From: Cryptomeria japonica | Taxonomy: Eukaryota; Streptophyta; Pinopsida; Cupressales; Cupressaceae | Length of the DNA: 64,000 nucleotides | Reading direction: 5' to 3' | NCBI RefSeq assembly: GCF_030272615.1 | Contig: NC_081409.1 | Location: forward strand, 646,510,468 to 646,574,467 | Shown here: one piece after another, positions 54,485 through 64,000 of the stretch | Layout of the letters: each line of letters starts with the position of its first letter | Numbering within the stretch: the stretch's first letter is position 1 | Made by a program: the position numbers and the translations under genes | The notes under the pieces: generated by a model | What the model saw: only the letters and a program-made list of their open reading frames with translations | Told to the model about the DNA's origin: nothing | Databases searched by the model: none

Positions 54485-55387
54485 GATTGGGGATTCTCAT
54501 GCATCAGATAACCCAGGTAGAAAAAAGATGTTCTATGAGAGGCAACTCATGAACATCTAAAAGGATTCGTAATAAACACCCCATGTTCATTTCGGATCGA
54601 AACATCTTCTTTATATGCCGACCTCTGTTTTAGCTCCTCTGGTGTCTCAACCGACTTCTGTAACCTCTGACTCTTTGTTTCTCTTCCTTTGCCTTAGATC
54701 TGCACATTATCTATGTTTACTGTTCTCTTTCTTATGCAACTCCGATTGTATTCTGTCACAAGACTTCATCTGGTTTGTCACCATAAGCTCTATGTCAACT
54801 GGTTCCATCTTTCCATCAGGCTCATCTGCCAGATCCTTCTGCAAACTCATGTCACCCTCTGGTTAAACCTCTACAACCGATTCTATCATATCTATTTGCA
54901 AACCTTCTAGTATAACCTTTGCCACCGATTTCTCAGTACTACAACTTTTCTAAGGACTCAGATTTTTCACCTCCTCTTTCTCCTTCAAAGAAATCAATGT
55001 GAACTTTTGCCCATCCTTCTCAATAGTGACTAGGTTTCTTCTACAGTCATAAATAGCTTCTCCATCAAACTTCCAAGGTTTTCCCAACAAGACATGACAA
55101 GCACTCAAACAAAACATCACACAAAACCTCATCCCTGAAAGGCCCAATATAAAATTCACCAAACACTGTTCCTTTATCTCTATCTTTTGATCATCTTGCA
55201 ACCAACTTACCTCATAAGGACAACGATGTTAAAGCCTCTTTAATCCAAACTTCACAACCATCTCCTTAGATACCAAATTGTTAGTACTTCCACTAGCTAC
55301 AATAACCTTGCAACACTTACCACCTGATTTGCACACAGTCCAGAAAAGACTCTTCCTCTAAGTAGATCTGGTATCATTTCTTCTGAA
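54485..55387 (-). pseudogene. Second, partial internal region with protease
   Basis: It is collinear with about 51314-52160. The protease segment here is fuller, reading VIVASGSTNNLVSKEMVVKF (about 55250-55310). The catalytic Asp of the D-S-G motif is Ala. SWLQDDQKIEIKEQCLVNF and CHVLLGKPWKFDGEAIYD follow (about 55050-55210). The copy breaks off at 55387, where copia LTR sequence resumes. Confidence 0.75.
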
Positions 55388-55900
55388 GATCAGAGGAAGT
55401 GTGTCTAGCGAAGAAGAGTTATGTTCGAGTTATATGCAAATTGTGTTGTGACTATTATAGAGATTTGAGATAGAGCGTCAACAGTTATAATTAGATTTCT
55501 GTGTGTTGATGTTGGTCGCTTGATGTAGAGTTCAAGGACAGATTCATGATCAGTAGATCCTTCTTTTCAGATAATTTTTCTGTATCTTGCCTGAAGTGCA
55601 GTTAGCTTCAGGTTTTACAAGTCCTCTTTGTATCTTTTCTCATGAGCAGTTAGGATTGGTGTACAAGTCCGAAGCAATGAGCTCTAGCTTTGTAATCATT
55701 TTATATATAGTGGATTATCTTATGGGTTGACTGCCATCTTGGTTTTTTCTTGGTTGAGTTTTCCACATATAAATGTTTGTGTTTATGTGAATAATTGAAA
55801 GCTGTTGTTAATTAATTGTTTATGTTCTACAGTAATTGTTTGTTTGGATTGATTCACCCCCCTCTCAGTATTTTCTTGGGTTTGAGAGGAATTAGGCAAA
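55388..55900 (+). repeat. Right part of a copia LTR (R/U5 side)
   Basis: It shows the usual copia LTR end features: GGGTTGACTGCCATCTTGG, GAGTTTTCCACATATAAATG, and the terminal ATTCACCCCCCTCTCAG (about 55853-55869). It is probably the continuation of the LTR interrupted at 50511. Directly after it, the sequence enters RT coding without primer site or gag. Confidence 0.55.
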
Positions 55901-55904
55901 ACTT

Positions 55905-57230
55905 GTATGTAAAGGATACTCACAGGTAGAACTAATATATTATGAGGAGACTTATGCTCCTATGGAAAGAATGGAAGCTATCAAAAGTTTCTTTCTTTTG
56001 CAGCACATGAGGATTTTAAGGTTTATCAAATGGATGTAATTTTTGCATTCTTGAATGGGAATTGAAAGGAGAAATGTATATTAAACAACTAGAAGGATTC
56101 AAGCTATCAGACACTCTCGATATGGTCTGCAAATTAAAAAAAGTGTGGTATGGATTGTAGGAAGCTCCAAAAGCTTGGTATGGAAGGCTCGATAGGTATT
56201 TCTAAAAGATACTGCTAATAGTAATCTCTATTTTAAGGTTGATGACAATGAAATCTTAATTGTAGTTGTTTGTGTGTATGATATAATATTTAGAGGAAAA
56301 TACGGTGTGTGCAAAAAGTTTGTTGATGAGATACAAGAAGAGTTTGAAATGTCTATGATTGGAAAAATAAATTTATTTCTTGGTTTACATGTTAGTCAAA
56401 AGGTTGATGGTATCTTTATTTCACAATCAAAGTATGTTAAATAAATATTGAAGAAGTTAGGAATGAAAAATGTTAAAGTACTATGTACTCCTATGGCTAC
56501 TGGTCGTAAGTTGAGAAAAGACGTTGAGTCTCTGAAGACTGATGAGAGCATATACAAATCAATGATTGGAGGATTATTGTACCTAACCTATAATAGATCA
56601 AATATTATGCATGTTGTTTGTCTTGTAGCTAGATTCTAGCAAGATCCTAGAGAGACACACGTTGTTGTTGTAAAAAGAATTTTTAGATACTTAAAAGGAC
56701 CAAAAGACTATGGATTGTGGTATCCTAGAAAATCTAACTTCACTCTTATTGCTTATATCAATTCAAATTGGGCTAGTTGTGGATGATAGGAAAAGTACAA
56801 GTGGGTGCATAATTTTCCTTGGACCCCAGTTGGTTACATGGTTGAGTAAGAAATAGGATTTAGTATCTCCATCTACCATTCAAGATGTATATATTGTTGT
56901 TGCAACTTACTATAACAAATATTATGGATAAAACAAACTCTGAAGAATATTGGAATATTGTTTGATGAACCAATTTCTATCTTTTGTGACAATACAAGTG
57001 CAATAAATATTTCTAAGAATTTAGTACTACATTCAAGGACTAAACACATTTCAATCGACTATCACTTCTTGAGGGATAAAGTTTTGGAGAATAAGGCGAA
57101 GCTTGATTATGTACCTACAAAAGAATAGATTTTTTGATATCTTTACCAAAGCACTCTCTAAGGATACTTTTGAATATCTTCGAGATAAGTTAAGGGTTAT
57201 TACCCCTCCTTTTCTGAACTAGATGCATAT
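55905..57230 (+). pseudogene. Copia RT and RNase H, internally deleted element
   Basis: Gag, protease, integrase and the RT start are missing. Visible RT blocks are a TYAPMERMEAIKSF block (about 55950-55990), VYQMDV (about 56022-56038), a YGL-stop-EAPKAWYGRLDRY block (about 56150-56195) and MSMIGKINLFLGLHVSQ (about 56349-56400). Next come ILKKLGMKNVKVLCTPM (56446-56495), YKSMIGGLLYLT (about 56557-56592), KRIFRYLKGPKDYGLWYPRK (about 56673-56732) and SKK-stop-DLVSPST (about 56845-56876). The frame changes at least at 56060, 56190 and 56770. The catalytic Tyr-x-Asp-Asp position reads VCVYDI, so it is damaged. The sequence ends LRVITPPFLN, as in the related element at 48-50 kb, before a non-coding tail with several purine tracts. 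Confidence 0.8.
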
Positions 57231-57528
57231 AGAGGTGCATTAGTCTAGTGAAATTCATGAGTATTATTGTTCTAGACTAATGATTGGGGTTTCCTCTTAG
57301 GGGGAGATAAGTGTAGTTGTAAGTTTTTGAGGTGTTGGATAGAATGAGCTAACCATTTTGGTGTTTGGGCCTTTGTCCTTGATTGTAAAGGGGGAGACAA
57401 GGAGAAGTTGGGAGAGAAGGAAAAGATTGGCAAATGTTAGTAAAAAGTAATTGGCAAATGGGGAGGTGAGATATTGATATTGTTGTTGTTGTTGTTGATG
57501 TCTTGCCATCAATGAAAAAGGGGGTGAT

Positions 57529-58616
57529 TGTTGCAAGTTTAGAAAAAATGAGTTGTTGATGTGTTGTCATTGATGTCAACATGTTTTGGTTGTCTTTAGT
57601 GACTAGTTGGTTTAGTTGTTGTTTGAATTTCTTGTGTAGTTGTATTGATAGATTTGCTCCGCATATCTTGTATATTGTACATATATTCATGCAGTTTGGA
57701 TATGTTGTTACATAGTGTTTAGAGATGCTATATTTAGGATTTGGTGTTCCGGATTGCAATGCTAAGGAAGTTACATTCACCAATGTGTGATAGTGTTTCT
57801 GTGTGAAATGCATGCTCCACATTTTTCCATGTTATTTTTTTTGGTGTTGCAGGTTTCAAGAGAAGTTGATATTGTCTTTAGCTTCATTCTATTCAATTGG
57901 CACGAGTTCTTGGGCTTCAGAAGCATGGTTTCAAAGTTCGATGGTGTTTACTCTAGGTTTGGCCAACCTCAAGTGTTTACACTTCACATTATTACTTCGA
58001 TGATTATGGATCGTTGCATGATGTGTATGATGTTTATTTTGGTTTTAGTTAAGATGTGTTGTGGTCCTTTTTACATTCTTTTCTACTATAGATATGCATA
58101 GTGTTGATATAATTTGAATTGTGTTCGGTTAAGATACTTAGTTGACCTTGGGAGGTTGTACATATATGAGGATGATATAAATAAAGTATAATTTATTGAG
58201 GCTGTGATTTGTTGTGTCAGTGGAATCTGAATTGGAAAGGAAGTGAGTCATGGCATTTTATGTGTATGTGATAAAGGTGTGTGAAAGAGGATCTATCTCC
58301 TTGAACATTTCATAAGTATTGATTGAGTTGGTGAAGAGTTTTGAGCAGTGTGGACTTTCATGTGTTAGCTACCAGAAGCAGTAAGCCAAAGGTATCTATA
58401 GATCTTACAGTTGCAAATGTGTATCAGTGGTGGATTCTTTCTCTTTCATTCTTCTTCATTTGGGAAGTGAGACTTTCTTTGTTTCTTTTGGGCAGTGAGC
58501 CTTTATTTGTTAAAATCACCTTAACCTGTGTCACCTTAACAAGTGTTCATATATTAAGAATTTCATTCTCCATCATTTTCCCTTAACACAATCTTCTGCA
58601 TATAATTGTTGGCCAT
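57529..58616 (+). repeat. Copia 3' LTR, cut by the next element
   Basis: It begins TGTTGCAAGTTTAG after the polypurine tract GAAAAAGGGGGTGAT (57514-57528). It is homologous to the solo LTR at 35866-36768, which has about 170 further bases at its end. At 58616 the homology stops because the next element begins with TGTTGG. Confidence 0.75.
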
Positions 58617-59825
58617 TTGGTGGAATTCATTATGTGTTGCATTGATTTTTTGTCATTGATGCCAACACTAGTTGTTTGGATGCATTGCCGACACCCTTCT
58701 GGTCCTAGTAGGTTGAGTAATTTCTGATTAACTTGGATCCGACATGATCTAGTAGGCTTCGGTATAGTCTTATGATAGAATTAGCTTATTCATGATACTT
58801 ATACTCATATTTGGTCAGTTTGTATGGTCTGGAGATAGGATGCTATCCTACTTGCTTAGAAGATTGGTTTCTGGTTTCGGCGAGGGTTTCACCGGCACCG
58901 CTTCTGATAGAGATCTTTGATGAATTCCATTTATGGTGTTGGTACAACTTTTGATGGAGTTTCAGGATGCTGTTGGTGATCATGTTCGAGACTTGGTGGA
59001 TAGAGATAATTACTGAAGTGTATGGACCTATACTTGGTCCCGGTTGATCTAGGTTATGGATCGACTTTAATGTAACGTTGTGAATAGGACCTATTGATGT
59101 ATTTTTGGGATGTTTTATGAGTTGGATATTATTTATTTGAAGGCCGACATAGTTTGTAATTATGTAATTGGTTTATTATTTGGTGGCCGATCTGAGTGTT
59201 TATGGTCTAGGGTTTTGTACAAATTGATGTAAGATCTCATTATAGATCATGATGGTTATATGTAATAGATTATGGTCAAGGAATGTAATGTACAAATAAT
59301 GTAATATCATTCAAGTAGAGGAGTTGGTTGATCATTAGAGATCGAATTGAGTTTATGTAAGAGGATTTAGTCCTCTGGTATTGAGCTTAACCAGAACTAT
59401 ACTCAGGCATAGGAGATGCTATCTTTTGTAGTTCAACACTTCTCGGGATTGTAGTCTGGATTTATATGTAGCCTGTGAGGCTCCTTTTGTGATGAGCAAT
59501 GTGCTCTAGGTTATTGGCCTTCTGCAAGTGCAGGCCCCTTCATTATAATTCACATACTTACTGCAAAAATATTATCTGATTGTGTGTAGGCTTCCCACTA
59601 TGGATTTTCCCTTTACCGGGTTTTTCACGTACAAATCTTGGTGTTATGTGGATGGCTTTTACTTTGTGATTATTGTTTATGCTTAATTTATTTATCTGCT
59701 ATTCTGGTATTAATGTTTTGGGTTTTGGTATTAAAGTTTAAATTGGTAATGGTTCCTATAATCTTAGACAACTGATTCACGCCCCCCCCTCTTAGTTGTC
59801 TTCTGGTTATTTGAACTATCTAATA
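58617..59825 (+). repeat. 5' LTR (about 1.2 kb)
   Basis: It begins TGTTGGCCATTTGG. Its end reads ATCTAATA where CTAACA would be expected. It has TTCACGCCCCCCCCTCTTAG shortly before the end and TGTCATTGATGCCAAC near the start. Confidence 0.85.
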
Positions 59826-59827
59826 AT

Positions 59828-59839
59828 TGGTATCAGAGC
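59828..59839 (+). other. Primer-binding site TGGTATCAGAGC
   Basis: It is an exact initiator-Met tRNA primer site just after the LTR. Confidence 0.92.
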
Positions 59840-59883
59840 TTTGGTCCTCTCTGCAGAAAGCTTAACCGCTTGAGGAAGATCCT

Positions 59884-61030
59884 ATGGCGACTAATAGTTC
59901 AAGTTCATCTAGTTCTTCTTGAGCTATCTTTCAAAAGGATATTCTGAGGTTTGAAGGAATAAATTACACAGTATGGAAGATTTAGATGGAGACTCATCTA
60001 AGATGTCTTGGCAAGGAGATTTGGGAGATCACATAGAATGGTGTCAGACCCTATAATCTGGGATCTAGCAATCCTGCTCAGACAAACTTAGAGAAGGAGC
60101 TTGAGAATGATTTTAGAGCAAGAGAAGTCCTCTTGTGTGCACTTTCAGATTAACAAATAATGGAATAAACCAACAAATCATCTGGAAAGGATATATGGAT
60201 AAGTTGGAGACTCTTAATGAAGGTGAACCTACAGTGAAAATTGCTATACTTGATGGTTACTGGGTGAGATATGAAAACCTAAAGATGGAAGAAGATAAAA
60301 GGATTGCTGCATTCATGGAAAGGGTAAATGGGATTGTTATGGGAATTCAATGTTGTGGTAGAACTCTGAGCGAAGATGAAATTGTTTCTAAAGTCCTCAG
60401 AGCCCTACCACCGCCTTACAAAATGAAGGCTAATGCTATTATTGAGTTGAGAACAATGGATAATACATCTGTCAACCGAGATACTTTAGTTGGGAAACTA
60501 TCTGCTTTTGAGCTTGAGGAATTTGGACCTTCTAGAGCTGTGAAGATTGAATATGCTTTTCATGCATCTACATTTACAACCGGTAAGCAAGACTGGAAAG
60601 CTTTATATGCAAAGGAGTTGGAAGATATGAAGAGAGAAGATGATGAGTCTGAGCAACTTGAAGCACTATTTGCTAGAAGAGTACCTAAAGGACCGATGGG
60701 AAGTAAGTATGAAGGAAAAGCACCCTTTAAACGTTTTGCATGTAATAAAATTGGTCATTTTGCATCTAGATGTTCTGGAAGGAATTCAAGATTTGAAGAA
60801 AGAGTTAGAAGATCATTTAAGCCTAACCATGGATATCAGAACAAGTATAAATACAAGAAAAATAGAGACAAATCATGCTACATAGCGGATGAGGAAGGCA
60901 TTACTAATTCAGATGATGAACCAGCTGAAGACTCTGCTAGTGGATCTAGCAATGGGAAGGAATGGGTATTCCTGGCTATCAAGGAAGATGATATGGCACT
61001 GGAAGAGAATGTACCTGAAGAGAAGGCACT
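59884..61030 (+). pseudogene. Copia gag with zinc knuckle
   Basis: Gag forms the particle and binds RNA. The Met at 59884 starts a Ser-rich leader, then ILRFEGINYTVWK (about 59942-59980). A TGA and TAGs follow before a frame change near 60130. The long frame from 60135 then carries LKMEEDKRIAAFMERVNGIV (about 60280-60340) and VLRALPPPYKMKANAIIEL (about 60391-60448), typical of the copia UBN2-type gag domain. The knuckle reads FKRFACNKIGHFASRC (about 60727-60774), where the first Cys of CX2C is Arg. A basic, then acidic linker leads into the protease in the same frame. Confidence 0.85.
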
Positions 61031-61049
61031 TGCTGCTAAAATTGAAGAC

Positions 61050-61290
61050 AAGGATGAATGGGTAATTGACAGTGGTTGTTCACATCATATGACTGGAGAT
61101 AAAGGGAAGTTTTTGTCTTTGCAAGAATTTGATGGTGGTTTAGTTATATTTGGAGATGAGAAGGCATGTATGATCAAAGATAAATGAATTATATCATTGG
61201 ATGGTAAGAACAATACTGACACTGTTTATTATGTTGAAGGTTTGAGACATAATCTTTTGAGTGTAGGACAATTGGTAGACAAGGGATCTC
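61050..61290 (+). pseudogene. Copia aspartic protease
   Basis: DEWVIDSGCSHHMTGDKGKF (about 61053-61112) contains the intact catalytic D-S-G. The domain continues with FDGGLVIFGDE. A TGA lies at 61185-61187, inside the domain, and DTVYYVEGLRHNLLSVGQL follows in frame (about 61220-61275), the usual end of copia proteases. Only the one stop damages it. Confidence 0.85.
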
Positions 61291-62235
61291 AATTACAGTT
61301 CAAGGATGGAAAATGCAAAATCATTAACATATTTGGCTTGGAGATTGCAACTAGTACAGAAACAAAATGTAATATATTTCACTTAAACTCTGGTGAAAAG
61401 ACATGTTTGATTACACAAATTGATGAGAGTTGGCTATGGCATAAAAGGCCGTGTCCTGTGAATTTTGATTGCATTGTGAAGATCAGTTCAACTAAGGTAG
61501 TTAGGGATATACCTAAGATTATGAAACCCTATAATCCGGTATGTAAAGAATGTCAAATGGGTAAACAGGTCAGAACCTCTTTTAGGAGTATACAAGATAA
61601 ATCAAATAATGTTCTTAATCTTATTCGCATTGCTTTGTGTGGCCCTGCTAGAGTTAGAAGTTTTCAAGGTGATAGATATTTTATGCTAATCTTTGATGAT
61701 TATTCTAGAATAATGTGGGTTACTTTTTTGAGAGAAAAATCTGAAGCATTTGAAAAGTTTAAAATATTTAAGGCTAAAGTGGAAACTGAGACTTGATTGA
61801 AGATTAAATGTTTGAGATTAGATCATGGTGGTGGATTCACATATGGTGAGTGTAATAATTTTGGTGACAAGCATGGTATAAGAAGACAATTTTATGCTCC
61901 CCAAACACCTTAGTAGAATGGAGATGTGGAAAGGAAGAAAAAAACTATCTTGGATGCTGCTAGAACAATGATGATGGAAGTTAGTCTACCTCATATCAAC
62001 TGGAGAGAAGCAGAAAGTACAACAGTTTATACATTCAACAGAGTACATATCAAAGGAGAAGCCAGTAAGACACCTTATGAATTATGGTTTGGCAATACAC
62101 CTAGAGTAAGTATTTCAAAATTTTTGGTTGTAAATGTTATATCAGGAGAGATGATATTATTGGGAAATTTGATCCTAGATGTCATGAAGGCATATTTCTT
62201 GGTTATTCTAATGAAGTTAAATCAGAGTTTATGAG
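61291..62235 (+). pseudogene. Copia integrase
   Basis: The zinc part shows WLWHKRPCPVNFD and CKECQMGKQ (about 61431-61570). The second His position reads Pro, so zinc binding is likely lost. In the core the first catalytic Asp is replaced (IALCGPARV at about 61632-61656, where Asp-Leu would be expected). The second Asp is kept (LRLDHGG, about 61814) and the Glu is kept (DVERKKKTILDA, about 61923-61958). Stops are TGA 61794 and two adjacent TAGs at 61911-61916, which replace the two glutamines of the conserved TPQQNG motif. A frame change near 62140 ends the domain. Confidence 0.85.
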
Positions 62236-62385
62236 AAGGAAGTGGCAGTGAAAATGATTATATCTGAACCGGTAGCACCTTTACCGGAATAGAGCATTGA
62301 ACCAGTTACTCTAGCAACATCAGAGAATTATATAGTAACTGAAGAACAGGGAAGAGGAACAGAAAGTCAGAAGATTCTTAGGTCG

Positions 62386-63990
62386 GTGAGATTGAATCAT
62401 TCAGAAGATCAAATCATCAGGGATAAGAGAAATGAAGTGATGACAAGAAGAAAATTGGCAACTAATGAGGTATGTTTAATCTCACAAGTTGAACTGGTAT
62501 CAGTAATTGAGGCTTGTAGAGATGAACATTGGTTGATAGCTATGGAAGAAGAATTAGATCAGATTGAGAAAAATAACACATGGACCTTGGTTCCCCGACC
62601 TAAAAATAAATGTTATTGGAACTAAATGGGTTTTTAGGAATAAATTGAATGAGGATGGTCATGTTATAAGGAATAAGGCTAGATTGGTTTGTAAAGGAAA
62701 TTCTCAAAGGGAAGAAATTTATTATGGAGAGACTTTTGCACCTGTAGCTAGGATTGAAGCTGTAAGATTATTTCTTGCGAATGCTAGTTATAAAAACTAC
62801 AAGGTTTATCAGATGGATGTTAAATGTGCATTTTTAAATGGGGATCTTGATGAAGAAGTTTATATTAAGCAACCTGATGGTTTTTCACTATCAGATGATA
62901 CATATATGGTTTGCAGGTTAACAAAAGCTTTATATGGACTGAAATAGGCACCTAGAGCTTGGTATGCAAGGTTGGATAAATATATTTTGAAGCTTGGTTT
63001 TACTAAGGGAACTGCCAATAGTAATTTATATTATAAAATCACTGATGATATATGGATTGTTGAAGTATTTGTTGATGATATTATTTTTGGAGGTGAAGAT
63101 AAGTTATGCATAGAATCTGCTAAGAATATGGACCAAGAATTTGAGATGTCTATGATTGGTGAGATTAAATTTTTCTTTGGTTTGCAGATTACTCAGACTA
63201 ATAAAGTTATTTTTATCTATCAGACTAAATATGCTAAGGAATTGTTGAAGAAATTTGGTATGGGAGACTCTAAACCGGTAAGTACTCCTATGGTTACAAT
63301 TGAGAAATCGACAAGAAAAGATGTTTCTGTACCAATAAATCCTACAAGATACAAATCTATGATTGGAGGTCTGTTTTATTTGACTCAGACTAGGCTTGAC
63401 ATTATGAATGCTATTTGTATTGTTTCAAGATTTCAGAGTGATCCTAGAGAATATTATGAGATGGCGGTGAAAAAGATTTTTAGATACTTGCAAGGTACAT
63501 CAGAATATGGTTTGTGGTACCCTAAGAATGATAAATTTACTTTATGTGCATATACAGATGTTGACTGGGCTGAAGATGTTGATGACCGAAAAAGCACTTC
63601 CGGTGGAGATTTGTTTCCTGGAAAGAAGTTGGTTTCATGGATCAGCAAGAAATAGTCATGTACTTCTTTATCTACTGTTGAAGCTGAGTATGTTTTTGCT
63701 GCTACTAATTGTACACAAGTTTTATGGATGAAACAAATGTTGAAGGATATAAAGGTGATAACTCTGCTGCTATTGATATATTAAAGAATCTAGTATTTCA
63801 TTCCAAAACAAAGCACATATCTATCAAGTATAACTTTTTGAAGGAGAAGGTGGAAGTGAATGAAGTTAGACTTGTTTATGTGAACACTAAAGAGCAGATT
63901 GCAGATATTTTTACTAAACCTTTATGCAAGGAATCATTTGAGTACCTGAGGGATAGATTGGGAGTTTCTGCTCCTCTGGTAGAGACTTGA
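62386..63990 (+). pseudogene. Copia reverse transcriptase and RNase H
   Basis: RT begins with the VELVSVIEACRDEHWLIAME block (about 62487-62546), then after a frame change TKWVFRNKLNEDGHVIRNKA (about 62625-62684), YQMDVKCAFLNGDLDEEVYI (about 62808-62867), LTKALYGLK-stop-AP (62919-62953) and VFVDDIIFGGEDK (about 63066-63104), an FVDD variant of the catalytic motif with both Asp kept. RNase H follows: YKSMIGGLFYLTQTRLDIMN (about 63352-63411), FRYLQGTSEYGLWYPKND (about 63479-63530), YTDVDWAEDVDDRKSTSGG (about 63552-63608) and STVEAEY (about 63672). The polyprotein ends with EQIADIFTKPLCKESFEYL then SAPLVET and a TGA near 63988. Stops are TAG at 62945 and 63653, and there is a small deletion near 63740. 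Confidence 0.9.
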
Positions 63991-64000
63991 TTGATGCGTC

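Larger units (their letters stand above)
50512..55387 (-). mobile_element. Non-autonomous gag-protease LTR element, tandem LTR-int-LTR-int
   Basis: Two LTR copies start (on the + strand) TGATGCA at 50512 and 53689 and run about 800 bp each. On the minus strand the right copy is followed by a primer-binding site TGGTATCAAAAC (53675-53686), then gag and protease. To the right of the right LTR (54480-55387) the internal sequence occurs a second time, truncated at a point matching about 52155. The minus-strand order is thus partial internal, LTR, internal, LTR, the product expected from recombination between copies. No RT, integrase or RNase H is present. Gag is of the Retrotrans_gag (gypsy) type although the primer site is of the initiator-Met type. 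Confidence 0.8.
58617..64000 (+). mobile_element. Ty1/copia element, nearly full, running off the window
   Basis: The 5' LTR is 58617-59825 and the primer site TGGTATCAGAGC is at 59828-59839. Gag, protease, integrase, RT and RNase H then follow in copia order to a TGA near 63990. It is the most complete autonomous-type element here, but gag and integrase are broken. It is inserted in the 3' LTR of the preceding copia element. Confidence 0.9.

Noticed and set aside
57297-57822. Minus-strand frames with poly-Gln or Thr-rich runs
   Set aside because: They are antisense to a GTT repeat and to the copia 3' border and LTR.
1-64000. tRNA, rRNA, small RNA genes or intact host genes
   Set aside because: I looked for cloverleaf-like, rRNA-like and multi-exon host coding signals and found none I could support. 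The only tRNA-like signals are retroelement primer sites.

Overview
The window looks like nuclear DNA of a seed plant. It is AT-rich, I can identify no host gene in 64 kb, and it consists almost entirely of old, broken, nested LTR retrotransposons of the Ty1/copia and Ty3/gypsy types plus a LINE fragment. The copia elements use the usual plant initiator-tRNA primer site (TGGTATCAGAGC), and a telobox palindrome (AAACCCTAA) is present. Heavily eroded LTR elements at this density fit a large gymnosperm-type genome, probably a conifer, but that is inference from composition only. Layout, left to right. 1-1425: remnant of a protein family seen again, better preserved, at 25.1-28.5 kb. 1430-5049: + strand Ty3/gypsy polyprotein (RNase H-like domain, RT, RNase H, integrase), with the extra RNase H domain upstream of RT. 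5050-8960: non-coding tail with three separate tandem arrays (117, 45 and 95 bp units). 8966-12148: one 3.2 kb frame without frameshift, broken by eleven stops of which ten are TAG. 12150-14720: LTR-like promoter sequence on both strands. 14720-15780: minus-strand LINE fragment. 15.8-22.9 kb: AT-rich sequence hiding a badly decayed + strand gypsy element (17.48-19.27 kb) and a possible non-LTR 3' end with a TAAA tail. 22938-29487: complete non-autonomous copia-type element (TSD TTGTG, two LTRs, PBS, PPT) encoding a coiled-coil/CCHC protein and a second unknown protein, with no RT or integrase. 32207-37228: minus-strand copia element with gag and protease but no RT, carrying a nested solo LTR at 35866-36768. 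38.7-47.2 kb: scattered LTR pieces and a gypsy fragment with a G-patch. 47.2-49.9 kb: two truncated copia pol fragments joined head to head. About 50.0-55.9 kb: a copia LTR split by a minus-strand gag-protease element in LTR-internal-LTR-internal arrangement. 55.9-58.6 kb: copia RT/RNase H plus 3' LTR. 58617-64000: a younger copia element inserted in that LTR and running off the window. How the parts work together: none of the elements looks autonomous now. Several (22.9, 32.2 and 50.5 kb) have gag, zinc-knuckle or protease coding but no RT or integrase, so they would need enzymes supplied in trans. The most interesting material is the two-ORF element at 22.9 kb with its ORF2 family, the amber-punctuated 3.2 kb frame, the repeated loss of conserved glutamine codons to TAG, and an inverted repeat bracketing the polypurine tract in several copia families.
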